The notes: generated by a model not told the origin, from the sequence alone. Shown: positions 26,137 through 35,352, numbered from the stretch's first letter. The stretch is 64,000 nucleotides of DNA from Kribbella pittospori (GCF_004331465.1 NZ_SJKB01000002.1:726927-790926), one strand, 5' to 3'. Numbers and translations are program-made.

Positions 26137-26568
26137 TCAGTCGGTCTGCTTCGTCATGGTGGACTCGTAGCCGCCTCCCGGCCACGCCCACGCACCGGTG
26201 TTGCGGGTGAAGTCGTCGTTGAAGGCGCCGACGAACTTCGCCGGCGACTCCGGTCCGCCGAAGTAGATCGTCAGCTCTTTGCCATCCAGCACATAGGTGT
26301 ACTCGAGGATCTCGCCGGATCCGCCGAAGAAGTGTGAGCGGATGCTGTCGGTCTCCTTGTCGTAGCCGATGTATTCGACCCCGCGGTTCGCGGTGTCGCC
26401 GGCACCGAGGTCGACCTGCTGGACCAGCCAGCCGCCGAACTCCGCCCAGGCGTACTGCACCGTGCCGCTCGACTCGGGCCCCTCGACTCGCCAGGTGCCG
26501 AGCAGGGGCTCGAGGGAGCGCAGTTTGTCGATCGCGTTCTCAGTCATCGTCTTGTCCTGTTCTGTCAT
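26137..26568 (-). CDS. Lipocalin-like/DUF1579-type hypothetical protein
   Basis: 143 residues, beta-rich, with the pattern of small lipocalin-like proteins that begin 'LEPLLGTWRVEGPES' and continue 'GVEYIGYDKETDSIRSHFF'. Such domains (DUF1579-like) bind small hydrophobic molecules, but function here is unknown. It has no signal peptide, so it is cytoplasmic. It is followed 7 bases upstream by a small membrane protein gene, in the same operon under the TetR-type palindromes. Confidence 0.78.
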   Translation of the reverse strand: MTEQDKTMTENAIDKLRSLEPLLGTWRVEGPESSGTVQYAWAEFGGWLVQQVDLGAGDTANRGVEYIGYDKETDSIRSHFFGGSGEILEYTYVLDGKELTIYFGGPESPAKFVGAFNDDFTRNTGAWAWPGGGYESTMTKQTD

Positions 26569-26575
26569 GGCCGGA

Positions 26576-26749
26576 TCAGCGGGCGATCACAGCGCGAAGT
26601 TCGCGCCGGCGGATGGTGACGACGGTGGCCGAGAGGGCCAGCAGGATCAGCGGCAGAGCGGGGCTCGTGCCCAGTACGGCGGCTGCGCGTCCGCGTCGCC
26701 AGCTCTCGGGTACGACGGATGTTGCGGTGATCGAGGTGTTGGTGCTCAT
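26576..26749 (-). CDS. Small single-pass membrane protein
   Basis: 57 residues from ATG 26749, preceded by AGGAG. A Ser/Thr-rich head and 'ESWRRGRAAAVLG' precede one hydrophobic helix (about 29-45, 'SPALPLILLALSATVVTI') and a short basic tail. It is transcribed with the lipocalin-like gene and divergent from the TetR regulator. Function unknown. Confidence 0.65.
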   Translation of the reverse strand: MSTNTSITATSVVPESWRRGRAAAVLGTSPALPLILLALSATVVTIRRRELRAVIAR

Positions 26750-26779
26750 CGCAGTCTCCTGAGGTAGTCTCTGATCTAA

Positions 26780-26795
26780 TGCACCATCTGGTGCA
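26780..26795. promoter_or_regulatory. TetR-type operator, first palindrome
   Basis: TGCACCATCTGGTGCA is a perfect 16-base palindrome (7-base arms, 2-base centre) between the small membrane protein operon and the divergent TetR gene. It lies about 55 bases upstream of the TetR start and 31 upstream of the other start. Confidence 0.65.
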
Positions 26796-26809
26796 CTTGT
26801 GACCATACT

Positions 26810-26835
26810 TTGCACTACTGCACTGACTAGTGCAA
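26810..26835. promoter_or_regulatory. TetR-type operator, second palindrome
   Basis: TTGCACTA (26810-26817) and TAGTGCAA (26828-26835) form perfect 8-base arms with a 10-base spacer that itself contains CTGCACTGAC. It lies just before the TetR ribosome site (GGGAGG). The shared TGCAC core with the first palindrome suggests both bind the same repressor. Confidence 0.6.
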
Positions 26836-26849
26836 GAGGGAGGCGAACA

Positions 26850-27503
26850 GTGGCCGAAGCGGCGACCGGCACCGAGTACGAGGACCCGCGCATCCGGCGG
26901 TCCCGCGCGATGATCACCGAGGCGGCCGCCGCGGAGTTCCTGGCGAAGGGCTACCAGGGAACGAGCATCGACGACATCGCCGCGACGGCCGGTGTCGCCA
27001 AGCGCACCGTCTACAACATCTACGGCGACAAGGAGCAGGTCTTCCGCGCGATGATCACCGCGGCGATCGCCACCGCCGAGTCCTACTCCGAACGACTCGG
27101 GACCTCAGGCCTCACCGACCGGCGGACTCGATCCGAAGCACCGTTGGAGGAACGGCTGGTCGACATCGCGCGCGACCTCGCGCAGGCGATCCACGGCGGA
27201 CCGGTGATCCGGCTTCGGCGCCTGGTGATCGGCGAGGCGGAACGCTTCCCCGACGTGGCAATCGAGTACTACCGACGCGCACCTCAACTGGTGATGACCC
27301 GGCTCGCCCAGGCCCTGGCCGAACTGGATGCCGCCGGCCACCTCGCCGTACCCGATCCGGAACTGGCCGCGGAACACCTGGCGTTCCTGGCCATCGGCGC
27401 ATCCCTCGACCGGGCGATGTTCGACTCCGACCTCCAGCTGGACGCCGCCCTCACCCGCGCCGAGGCCGGCGCCCGAGCCTTCTACCGCGCCTACCGCCGC
27501 TGA
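26850..27503 (+). CDS. TetR/AcrR-family transcriptional regulator
   Basis: 217 residues. The N-terminal helix-turn-helix is classic: 'ITEAAAAEFLAKGYQGTSID', 'DIAATAGVAKRTVYNIYGDK'. The C-terminal ligand domain (about 70-217) has the 'AEHLAFLAIGASLDRAMF' end helix of the TetR_C_33-like group. GTG at 26850 follows GGGAGG. Two palindromes upstream are its likely operators, so it regulates itself and the divergent small membrane/lipocalin operon. Ligand unknown. Confidence 0.9.
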   Translation: MAEAATGTEYEDPRIRRSRAMITEAAAAEFLAKGYQGTSIDDIAATAGVAKRTVYNIYGDKEQVFRAMITAAIATAESYSERLGTSGLTDRRTRSEAPLEERLVDIARDLAQAIHGGPVIRLRRLVIGEAERFPDVAIEYYRRAPQLVMTRLAQALAELDAAGHLAVPDPELAAEHLAFLAIGASLDRAMFDSDLQLDAALTRAEAGARAFYRAYRR

Positions 27504-27547
27504 CCGCTTGAGTGAGCCTCAGATCACTTTGTGGTTCGGCTCGGGTA

Positions 27548-27591
27548 GATACATAATGAGGTTATGCAGATACATAACCCCATTATGTATC
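27548..27591. promoter_or_regulatory. Long AT-rich palindrome upstream of the MarR/MFS operon
   Basis: GATACATAATGAGGTTATG (27548-27566) pairs with CATAACCCCATTATGTATC (27573-27591), 18 of 19 positions, with a 6-base loop. AT-rich sequence of this length is striking in this genome. It covers the region where the MarR promoter must lie, ending 14 bases before the ATG at 27606, so it is a strong candidate operator. Confidence 0.7.
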
Positions 27592-27605
27592 GTGAGGGCT
27601 CCGGT

Positions 27606-28034
27606 ATGGAGCTCCTCGTGGTGCTCGAGCAGCTCGTGCAGCTCATTCGCCCCGTCGGAGGCTTGAGCAGCGCTGCTTCGTCCACGCTGAGCCGCCTCGG
27701 GCGGTCGGGACCACAGCGCATGACGGAGCTGGCACAAGCCCAACGCATCTCCCAACCCGGCATGACCCAACTGGTCGGCCGGATGGAACGTGAGGGCCTG
27801 GTACGGCGTACGACGAGCACCAGCGATCGACGCGGCGTACTCGTGGAAGCGACCGAGGCCGGGCTGGACCTCTGGGCGCGCATGCGCGCCGAACGCGCCG
27901 ACGTCCTGCAGGAGCTCATCGACCGGCTCGACCCGCAGGACCAGACCACCATCTCCGCCGCGCTCCCCGTGCTCACCCAGCTCGTCGAATCGGCGTACGA
28001 CGACCAGCCGACCACATCGGCAACCCCACGTTAG
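27606..28034 (+). CDS. MarR-family transcriptional regulator
   Basis: 142 residues. The winged helix has 'MTELAQAQRISQPGMTQLVG', 'RMEREGLVRRTTSTSDRRGV' and the family's DxR wing motif. ATG at 27606 (MELLVV) is preferred, with GAGGG at about eight bases; the upstream ATG at 27564 lies inside the operator palindrome. It is followed 12 bases later by the MFS-UspA gene, so it likely represses its own operon and is released by the exporter's substrate. Confidence 0.88.
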   Translation: MELLVVLEQLVQLIRPVGGLSSAASSTLSRLGRSGPQRMTELAQAQRISQPGMTQLVGRMEREGLVRRTTSTSDRRGVLVEATEAGLDLWARMRAERADVLQELIDRLDPQDQTTISAALPVLTQLVESAYDDQPTTSATPR

Positions 28035-28046
28035 GAAGGCCCTTCC

Positions 28047-29771
28047 ATGGCTTCACCCCACGGGACGACGTCCACCCCGTTCAAGCAACCACGGGCGGTC
28101 TGGGCCGTCGCGTTCGCCTGCGTCATCTCGTTCATGGGCATCGGTCTGGTCGACCCGATCCTGCCCGCGTTGGCCTCCAGCCTGAAGGCCACCCCGAGCC
28201 AGGTGTCGCTGCTGTTCACCAGCTACCTGGTCGTGACCGCGGTCGCGATGCTCGTGGTCGGCTGGTTCTCCAGCCGTTTCGGCGCCAAGCGGACCCTGAT
28301 CATCGGCCTGGCCCTCATCGTGGTGTTCGCCGCGCTGGCCGGTGCGTCCGGCTCGATCGGTGGCATCGTCGGCTTCCGGGCCGGCTGGGGCCTGGGCAAC
28401 GCCCTGTTCATCTCCACCAGCCTCGCGGTCATCGTGGCCTCGGCCAGCGGCGGCTTCGCCGGCGCGATCATCCTGTACGAGACCGCGCTCGGTCTCGGGA
28501 TCGCGGTCGGCCCGCTGCTCGGCGGTGAGCTGGGCAGCATCAGTTGGCGTGGGCCGTTCTTCGGCGTCGCGGTGCTGATGGCCATCGCACTGGTGGCAAC
28601 CGCTGTGTTCGTGCCATCACTTCCGAAGCCCGAGCACAAGACATCGCTCGCGGCGCCGCTCAAGGCCCTTCGCCATCGGGGCCTGCTGACGATGGGGCTG
28701 ATGGCGCTGCTGTACAACTGGGGCTTCTTCACGATGCTCGGCTACGCGCCGTACCCGATGGAGATCGACGCTCACAAGCTCGGCCTGGTGTTCACCGGCT
28801 GGGGACTGCTGGTCGCCGCCTTCTCGGTGTTCGTCGCCCCGCGCCTGCAGGCGAGATTCGGTACGGCGCCGGTGCTGTACGTCAACCTGTTCGCGCTCGG
28901 CATCGTGATGGCCGCCATCGCGGCGGGCGTCCACACACCGACCGTGGTCATCGTCGCGGTCATCGTCAGTGGCGCGTTCATCGGCATCAACAACACGCTG
29001 ACCACGCAGGCGGTCATGCTCGTCTCGCCGGTCGAGCGGCCGGTCGCCTCGTCGGCGTACGGCTTCGTCCGGTTCATCGGCGGCGGCCTTGCCCCGTTCG
29101 CCGCCGGGAAGCTTGCCGACGCCACCAACCTCAGCGTCCCGTTCTATCTCGGCGGACTTGCCTTCCTGCTCGCCATCGCCGTACTCGCCACCGGCCATCG
29201 GCTGGTCAGCGCGGCCGAGCAGAACCCGGCCGAAGGCTCCCCGGTGCTCCCGTCGCTGCAGCGGGTCGGAGCCGCTCCATCAGCGGAGTACCGGCCGGTC
29301 ATCGTTGCCGTCGGCGCCACCGAGGACGCGGCCGCGGTCGTCGATGCCGCCGCCATCGTCGCTCGCAATGCCGGCACCACGCTGGAGGTCGTCCACGTCC
29401 GCGAAACCGCCGTCGTCGAGGAACTTGCTCTGGATGCCGAGGACGCCGAGCAGGCGCACGCGGCCGTCGTCGCTCACCTCGACCGGCTCGCCGCACACCA
29501 CATCGCCGCGACCGGCCAGGTACTCACCAGCGTCGGCGACCATGCCGCCGCCGGCCGCGCGCTGGCCCGGCATGCCACGGACGTCGGCGCCCGCGCCATC
29601 GCACTCGGCCGGTCGCCGCGCGGACCAGCCGCACAGTTCAGCGACGGCAGCATCACCTCCGCCGTGACCCACGCGGCCACCTGCACAGTGATCCTGCTGG
29701 AGCCCGACAAAGACCCGGACACGCTGACGGCATCGAGGCTTCGAGAGCTGAGAGACACGGCCGCCGCCTAG
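28047..29771 (+). CDS. MFS exporter fused to a UspA-like domain
   Basis: 574 residues. Residues 1-390 form a 12-helix MFS transporter with motif A-like 'GWFSSRFGAKRTLIIG' and 'AGWGLGNALFISTSLAVI' (motif C-like region). Residues about 412-560 form a cytoplasmic universal stress domain, beginning 'RPVIVAVGATEDAAAVVDAA' and ending near 'AATCTVILLEPD' with the ATP-type 'GRSPRGPAAQFSDGSITSAV' loop. Such fusions may gate export by nucleotide binding. The start is preceded by AGGAAGG. It belongs to the MarR operon. Confidence 0.85.
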   Translation: MASPHGTTSTPFKQPRAVWAVAFACVISFMGIGLVDPILPALASSLKATPSQVSLLFTSYLVVTAVAMLVVGWFSSRFGAKRTLIIGLALIVVFAALAGASGSIGGIVGFRAGWGLGNALFISTSLAVIVASASGGFAGAIILYETALGLGIAVGPLLGGELGSISWRGPFFGVAVLMAIALVATAVFVPSLPKPEHKTSLAAPLKALRHRGLLTMGLMALLYNWGFFTMLGYAPYPMEIDAHKLGLVFTGWGLLVAAFSVFVAPRLQARFGTAPVLYVNLFALGIVMAAIAAGVHTPTVVIVAVIVSGAFIGINNTLTTQAVMLVSPVERPVASSAYGFVRFIGGGLAPFAAGKLADATNLSVPFYLGGLAFLLAIAVLATGHRLVSAAEQNPAEGSPVLPSLQRVGAAPSAEYRPVIVAVGATEDAAAVVDAAAIVARNAGTTLEVVHVRETAVVEELALDAEDAEQAHAAVVAHLDRLAAHHIAATGQVLTSVGDHAAAGRALARHATDVGARAIALGRSPRGPAAQFSDGSITSAVTHAATCTVILLEPDKDPDTLTASRLRELRDTAAA

Positions 29772-29774
29772 GCT

Positions 29775-30776
29775 TCAGCGTCGCTCCCGGGGCCGGGTAA
29801 GGACGTACGCGGTGGGAGTGGCGCCGTTGTATTTGAGGAGCCGTTGGCGGATGAGCTTGAGGCCTTTCTGGTGCTCGATCGCCTTGTGGAGCAGGCGTTT
29901 GTCCTCCGTGAGGAGTACGGCGCGACCGTCGGCGGTGAGGACTCGACTGATCTCGGAGAGGGCGGCTGGGTAGAGCGTACGGTTGGCGTGATGGGTGCCG
30001 ACCAGCTTGCCGAACGGGAGGTTGGTGATGATCCGATCGACGCTGCCGGCGGCGTACGGAAGGGCCTGCGCTGTCGCCTGTGTCAGGCCACCTGGCTGTT
30101 GACGGTTCGCGATCGCTAGTGCCCGCGGGTCGTGGTCGGTCCCGAAGACGCGGCCGGTTGGTTGTCGGCGGAGTGCGGCGAGCAGGATCGTGCCCGTGCC
30201 ACAGAACGGGTCGACGATGCGTTGACCCGGCTGGAGTTTCGCCAAGCGGACAAGGACTTCTGCGATGAGCGGGGTGGTTGACCACGGCAACCGTTCCAGC
30301 CGTCCGAAGCGCCGCATCCAGGACAGCGGGCCGATCTCAGCGATCCAGCCGTCTGCTGTTTGCATGAGGTTGACGTCCCAGCTGCCGGGTTGGTTGATCC
30401 AGCCGAGCTCGCGTTCGACTGCGGCGATCACGCGGTACCGGACTTGCGGATCATCGCAGCCGACACGGAAGCCGATCGGGGTTGGCAGGGTTGCGAGTAC
30501 GCCGGTCTGCTGCGACCGCTCGAGTGAGTCGTCGTCGACGGCGATCGCCACCGTGGAGTAGAGGGAACAGGCAGCGAGCTCGCTCAACCGGCCGTCGATC
30601 GTGCATTCGACGGCGACGTCGGACAGTTGACGGATCGAGTGGACCGACGGCAGCCAGCGAAGCTCCTCCATGAGGAGATCCGCGGCGCCATCGAGGGTGC
30701 GGAGTACGAGGCGGTCGGTGACATGCTGATCGAGGCCGGGCATGATGATGCGCCCCGGCGAGGAAATGCCGGACAT
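29775..30776 (-). CDS. THUMP/UPF0020-type RNA methyltransferase-like protein
   Basis: 333 residues. The C-terminal SAM-binding domain has 'RIVDPFCGTGTILLAALRRQ' and the catalytic 'IITNLPFGKLVG' (N-L-P-F, as in N2-guanine or N6-adenine RNA methyltransferases). The N-terminal ~150 residues are a divergent THUMP-like region. The overall form resembles TrmG10/Trm14 enzymes that modify tRNA guanosine. Start uncertain: 30776, or the in-frame ATG at 30743. It converges on the MFS fusion gene, 3 bases apart. Confidence 0.8.
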   Translation of the reverse strand: MSGISSPGRIIMPGLDQHVTDRLVLRTLDGAADLLMEELRWLPSVHSIRQLSDVAVECTIDGRLSELAACSLYSTVAIAVDDDSLERSQQTGVLATLPTPIGFRVGCDDPQVRYRVIAAVERELGWINQPGSWDVNLMQTADGWIAEIGPLSWMRRFGRLERLPWSTTPLIAEVLVRLAKLQPGQRIVDPFCGTGTILLAALRRQPTGRVFGTDHDPRALAIANRQQPGGLTQATAQALPYAAGSVDRIITNLPFGKLVGTHHANRTLYPAALSEISRVLTADGRAVLLTEDKRLLHKAIEHQKGLKLIRQRLLKYNGATPTAYVLTRPRERR

Positions 30777-30976
30777 GCGGAAGCTCCTGAAGAGTCGCGA
30801 TCGACAGAACAGTCGAAGCGCGGCGCACCCACCTCACGGCAACTCGAAGAGACGGCACGACAGACAGTCGATGCCGGAGTGCCACACCGTGGCGCGCGCC
30901 TTCAGAAACCCATCATCACCACGACCTTATGCGATCCCATCGCCCCCGATCACCTGCTTTTCAGTAGGATTCCGGA

Positions 30977-31696
30977 GTGGTCAACGGAGCGCGCATACAC
31001 ACGACCGATCAGTTGCTCAGCATCCTCGACCAGGTCGTGGCAGCGAGCGCCCGCGGAGATCGATCACAGTCGTCGGCGGCCGAATTCTGGACCGGGCTGC
31101 TGACGACACCGGGCCACCCGCTCGCCACACAACTGCCGGACGAACCGCTGGTCGACTGGTATGAACGCGGACTGCTCGGAAACCTGGACGGTGCCCGAGC
31201 GCTCGACATCGGGTGTGGCTCGGGTCGCAACAGCAGATGGTTCGCCGAGCACGGCGCGACGGTCGAAGGCGTCGACCTGGCCGCACCACTGCTGGATAGC
31301 GTCCGCGCGACCATGCCGGCCACGGTCACACTGACGGCGTCCGACGTACTGCGCGAGCCGCTGCCGGACGGTCAGTTCGACCTCGTCTACGACTCCGGCT
31401 GCTTCCACCATCTCGCGCCTCACCGTCGGATCACCTATCTGGACCGCGTCCTGCCGGCCATCCGCCCCGGCGGCCGCTTCGGCATCGTCACCTTCGCCGC
31501 CGACCGGGTGGAAGCCCCGACCGACCTGGACGTCGTCCTGAGCGGCGACACGCAAGGAGGCATGGCCTTCTCCGCCGACGACCTCCGCACGATCTTCGCG
31601 CCGCTCACCCCGCTCGAGATCCGCAACGTCGTCCCGGACCGCGAAGGCACCTTCGGACCCGATTTCCTCAACGCGGCCCTCTTCAGCAACGCCTGA
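30977..31696 (+). CDS. Class I SAM-dependent methyltransferase
   Basis: 239 residues. Motif I 'ARALDIGCGSGRNSRWFAEH', then the acidic 'VEGVDLAAPLLD' and motif IV 'FDLVYDSGCFHHLAPHRRI' are seen. This matches the small-molecule methyltransferase_25/TPMT-like family. GTG at 30977 starts it. The substrate is unknown. It stands alone. Confidence 0.86.
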   Translation: MVNGARIHTTDQLLSILDQVVAASARGDRSQSSAAEFWTGLLTTPGHPLATQLPDEPLVDWYERGLLGNLDGARALDIGCGSGRNSRWFAEHGATVEGVDLAAPLLDSVRATMPATVTLTASDVLREPLPDGQFDLVYDSGCFHHLAPHRRITYLDRVLPAIRPGGRFGIVTFAADRVEAPTDLDVVLSGDTQGGMAFSADDLRTIFAPLTPLEIRNVVPDREGTFGPDFLNAALFSNA

Positions 31697-31803
31697 GGCG
31701 TGCAGCTCGACAGGTAGTACGCCGCCGAGACGGTGTACACACCGAGCCTCCACGCGTAGGTGCACTACCCCGCGACCCGACACCTCCTGTCCTTACGTAT
31801 CGC

Positions 31804-32232
31804 CTAGGGCCAGGAGGTCATGAACTCGCCGGCCAGCGCGACATGCCAGACGTGACCGTCCGGATCGGCGAAGGCGCCGTCGTAGCCCCAGTCCTGTTCG
31901 CCCGCCGGCCGGACGATCTCCGCGCCGGCCTGCTCGGCGCGCGCCAGTAGGTCGTCCACGTCGGCGCGCGTCGGCAGGCTGAGAGACACGGCGCACTCGC
32001 TCCGCCCGGCCGTGGCCTGCTTCCGTCCACTGAGCACCCACCCGAACCCGACCTTCGGGATGAGCATCACCCGGACGCGGTCGCCGAGGGTCAGGCGCAG
32101 CGGCTCGGGGACGCCGTCACGGTCCGGCTCGCCGGGCGTGGTGAATCCGAGTCCGGTCCGGTAGAACTCGTACGACCTCCGGCGGTTCGCGATTGGCAGG
32201 GCAATGGTCACGATTGTCGGTTCGACCTGCAT
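31804..32232 (-). CDS. Glyoxalase/VOC superfamily protein
   Basis: 142 residues with two beta-alpha-beta-beta-beta modules: 'IVTIALPIANRRRSYEFYRT' and 'CAVSLSLPTRADVDDLLARA', ending 'AFADPDGHVWHVAL'. The final WHVAL strand has the usual metal-ligand position. Members include antibiotic-resistance and dioxygenase-like proteins. ATG at 32232 follows GAGGGAGA. The neighbours do not assign a substrate. Confidence 0.83.
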   Translation of the reverse strand: MQVEPTIVTIALPIANRRRSYEFYRTGLGFTTPGEPDRDGVPEPLRLTLGDRVRVMLIPKVGFGWVLSGRKQATAGRSECAVSLSLPTRADVDDLLARAEQAGAEIVRPAGEQDWGYDGAFADPDGHVWHVALAGEFMTSWP

Positions 32233-32394
32233 GGGGCGTCTCCCTCTCGTCGTTTCCTTCACCAACCCGACGAACCAGGGTGCCCGAATCCGACAGCCAC
32301 CCTCCAACCAACACCTGAAAGACCCATTGCTGAGCGCATTCCAACGTTGTACTGTCGTGCCGACCCCCTCAGCAACCACGTCACGGGAGTGCTC

Positions 32395-34206
32395 ATGACC
32401 CAACCTCGTGCGGAGTACCCGCGCCCGCAGTTCGTTCGTCCGGAGTGGGTGAACCTGAACGGCGAGTGGCAGTTCGAGATCGACCGGTCGGACTCCGGTC
32501 TCGAGCGCGGGGTCCGGGAGCGAGAGCTGGCGCAGCGGATCACGGTGCCGTTCGCGCCGGAGACCAAGCTGTCCGGGATCGAGGACGTCGACTTCATGGA
32601 GGCCGTCTGGTACCGGACGACCGTCACGATCCCGGCCGACTGGTCCGGCAAGGACGCCGTACTCCACTTCCAGGCGGTTGATCACGACGCGACCGTGTGG
32701 GTGAATGACGTCGAGGTGGTGCGGCACCGCGGCGGGTTCACGCCGTTCAGCGCCAACCTCCGCCAGGTCGCCAAGCCCGGCGAGGAGGCAACCATCGTCG
32801 TCCGCGCGCGGGACAGCCGGTACGGCGCGCAGGCCCGCGGCAAGCAGTCGACGAAGTACTTCAACTACGGCTGCCACTACACCCGGACGACCGGGATCTG
32901 GCAGACCGTCTGGCTCGAGGCGGTGCCGACCGTGCACCTGGGTCGCCCGCGGATCACCCCGGACGTGGCCGGCTCGAGCTTCCACCTCGCCGTACCGGTG
33001 TCGGCGAACAAGCCGGGCTGGAAGGTCCGCGCGATCCTGAAGGACGCCGACGGCGAGGTCACCACCCAGGAGGTCCGCGCGGATCTCGACTTCGCCCCGC
33101 GACTGACGCTACAGGTCCCGGCGGATCGCGTCCGCCTCTGGGACACCACCGACCCCCACCTGTACGACGTTCGCGTCGAGCTGATCGATGCCGATGGCAA
33201 CGTTGTGGACGGCGCGGACAGCTACGCCGGTCTGCGGTCGGTGTCGGTCAACGGCCAGGCGATCCTGATCAACGGCAAGCATGTGTTCCAGCGGCTGGTG
33301 CTGGACCAGGGCTACTGGCCGGAGAGCCTGATGACGGCGCCGTCCGACGAGGCGCTGGTTGCGGACATCGAGCTGGGCCTGGCGGCCGGGTTCAACGGCG
33401 CGCGGCTGCACCAGAAGGTGTTCGAGGAGCGGTTCCTGTACCACGCGGACCGGCTCGGCTACCTGGTCTGGGGTGAGTTCGGCGACTGGGGCGAGAACCT
33501 TGCCGATGGCACCCAAGAGGACAACCAGCAGCCGACGGCGTCGTTCGTGTCGCAGTGGCTGGAGGCGGTCGAGCGGGACTACAGCCACCCATCGATCATC
33601 GGCTGGTGCCCGCTGAACGAGACACACCAGTTCCTGCACGACCGGATCACCCAGCTGGACGACGTGACCCGGGCGATGTTCCTGGCCACGAAGGCGGCCG
33701 ACACGACCCGGCCGGTGCTCGACGCGTCGGGGTATTCGCACCGCGTGCCGGAGACCGACGTCTGGGACTCGCACAACTACGAGCAGGACCCGGCCGAGTT
33801 CGCCCGGCAGATGGCCGGCCTCGCGGACGGAGCGCCGTACGGGAACACGGGTGGGCGCGAGCAGCGGCCGATCTCCCAGCCGTACGCCGGTCAGCCGTAC
33901 TTCTGCAGTGAGTTCGGCGGCATCTGGTGGAACCCGGAGGAGGCCGCGAAGTCGGCCGGTGACAACCGCACCGAGTCGTGGGGCTACGGCCAGCGGGTCG
34001 TCGACGAGGAGGCGTTCTACACGCGCTTCACCGGTCTGGTCGACGCGCTGCTCGACGACCCGCTGATGTTCGGCTACTGCTACACGCAGCTGACCGACGT
34101 GTTCCAGGAAGAGAACGGCATCTACCGCTTCGACCGCAGCAACAAGCTGGACGTGCCGCGGATCAAGACGGTTCAGACCCGGCCGGCGGCCTACGAGAAG
34201 GACTGA
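32395..34206 (+). CDS. Glycoside hydrolase family 2
   Basis: 603 residues. The N-terminal sugar-binding domain (about 1-170, 'FVRPEWVNLNGEWQFEIDRS'), an Ig-like domain (170-270) and the TIM barrel (270-600) are in GH2 order. The acid/base Glu is about residue 409 in 'GWCPLNETHQF'; the nucleophile Glu about 506 in 'YFCSEFGGIWW'. Likely activities are beta-galactosidase, beta-glucuronidase or beta-mannosidase. There is no signal peptide, so it acts inside on imported sugar. ATG at 32395 follows GGGAG. Its stop overlaps the convergent YeiH gene by 16 bases. Confidence 0.88.
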   Translation: MTQPRAEYPRPQFVRPEWVNLNGEWQFEIDRSDSGLERGVRERELAQRITVPFAPETKLSGIEDVDFMEAVWYRTTVTIPADWSGKDAVLHFQAVDHDATVWVNDVEVVRHRGGFTPFSANLRQVAKPGEEATIVVRARDSRYGAQARGKQSTKYFNYGCHYTRTTGIWQTVWLEAVPTVHLGRPRITPDVAGSSFHLAVPVSANKPGWKVRAILKDADGEVTTQEVRADLDFAPRLTLQVPADRVRLWDTTDPHLYDVRVELIDADGNVVDGADSYAGLRSVSVNGQAILINGKHVFQRLVLDQGYWPESLMTAPSDEALVADIELGLAAGFNGARLHQKVFEERFLYHADRLGYLVWGEFGDWGENLADGTQEDNQQPTASFVSQWLEAVERDYSHPSIIGWCPLNETHQFLHDRITQLDDVTRAMFLATKAADTTRPVLDASGYSHRVPETDVWDSHNYEQDPAEFARQMAGLADGAPYGNTGGREQRPISQPYAGQPYFCSEFGGIWWNPEEAAKSAGDNRTESWGYGQRVVDEEAFYTRFTGLVDALLDDPLMFGYCYTQLTDVFQEENGIYRFDRSNKLDVPRIKTVQTRPAAYEKD

Positions 34207-35330
34207 AGTCCGAGGCTTCCCAACGCGACCAGGGCCCACAGGATCGCTCCGAGCAGGAGCGGCCGGGGCCCTGCGTCGCGTAGTTCACGCGGTCGCAGCG
34301 ACAGGCCGATCGCGACCAGGGCCGAGGTGATCAGGCACGTGCCGACCAGGCTGAGCGTCGGGAGCCACCCGTCCGGCACGAGTCCGGCCGAACGCAGACC
34401 CGCCGCAGCGACGAAGCCGATCAGGAAGATCGGCACGAGCCGGCGCCACGGGAGACGTGTCCGCGGGCGGTCCGGGTTCTGGCGGTCGGCGGTTCGCGCG
34501 TCGCGGCGGGACTTGAGCACGACCAGGGTGAGGACGATCGGGACGAGCATGAGTGAGCGGGTCAGTTTCACCACGAGGGCCTGGTCGCCGGCATCGGCGC
34601 TGTAGGCGTAGCCGGCGGCGACTACCGATGAGGTGTCGTTGATCGCGGTGCCTGCCCACAGGCCGAAGGCTTCTGAGCTGAGGCCCATGAGGTGGCCGAG
34701 CGGCGGGAAGGCGAGGACGGCCACCACGTTGAAGGTGAAGATCGTCGCGAGCGCGTAGGCGACTGAAGATCGCTTCGCGCCGATGGCGGCTGTTGCTGCG
34801 GCGATTGCGGAGCCGCCGCAGATCGCCGTACCGACTCCGATCAGGGTCTGGGTGTCGCCGCGTACGCCGAGCAGGCGGCCGAAGACCCATGCGCCGCCTA
34901 GCGCTAGCGCGAGTGTGCCGAGCATGACGGGGAGTGAGGAGGCGCCGACGTGGGCGACTTGCTGGAGGGACAGGCCGGTGCCGAGTACGACGATCGAGAC
35001 CTGCAGCAGGTTCTTCGCGGCGAAGTCGTAGCCGGGGCGGCACTGGTCTGAACGCAGGGCCGGGATCAGGAGACCTGCGAGCACCCCGAGCACGATTCCG
35101 AAAACCGGTCCGCCAACCACAGGAACCAGTCGCCCGAGCGGGACCGCCACGGCTGTGAGAAGAAGCACGACACCCAAGCCGGGCAACCGCGACACGGCGG
35201 AGCCGACGCGACGGTCAAGACGAAGTGATCGCGAGGAGCCGAGACCGGGGTGGAGGGCTGCGGTGAGGCGGGGGTGGCGTGAGACGGGGGGTTCCGAGGG
35301 GTTGGGTGGCCTAATGTCGACCTGCACCAT
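34191..35330 (-). CDS. YeiH-family putative sulfate exporter
   Basis: 379 residues with 10 or more helices. The signature 'LIGVGTAICGGSAIAAATAA' and 'GTAINDTSSVVAAGYAYS' identify the YeiH/PSE family. The basic N-terminal ~35 residues are cytoplasmic. ATG at 35330 is chosen because GGGGAGGAA precedes it; the ATG at 35366 lies in the palindrome shared with the divergent GntR gene. Substrate (sulfate, sulfonate or other) is unproven. Confidence 0.87.
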   Translation of the reverse strand: MVQVDIRPPNPSEPPVSRHPRLTAALHPGLGSSRSLRLDRRVGSAVSRLPGLGVVLLLTAVAVPLGRLVPVVGGPVFGIVLGVLAGLLIPALRSDQCRPGYDFAAKNLLQVSIVVLGTGLSLQQVAHVGASSLPVMLGTLALALGGAWVFGRLLGVRGDTQTLIGVGTAICGGSAIAAATAAIGAKRSSVAYALATIFTFNVVAVLAFPPLGHLMGLSSEAFGLWAGTAINDTSSVVAAGYAYSADAGDQALVVKLTRSLMLVPIVLTLVVLKSRRDARTADRQNPDRPRTRLPWRRLVPIFLIGFVAAAGLRSAGLVPDGWLPTLSLVGTCLITSALVAIGLSLRPRELRDAGPRPLLLGAILWALVALGSLGLQSFS

Positions 35331-35352
35331 CGGATCGGTTCCTCCCCGCTGA

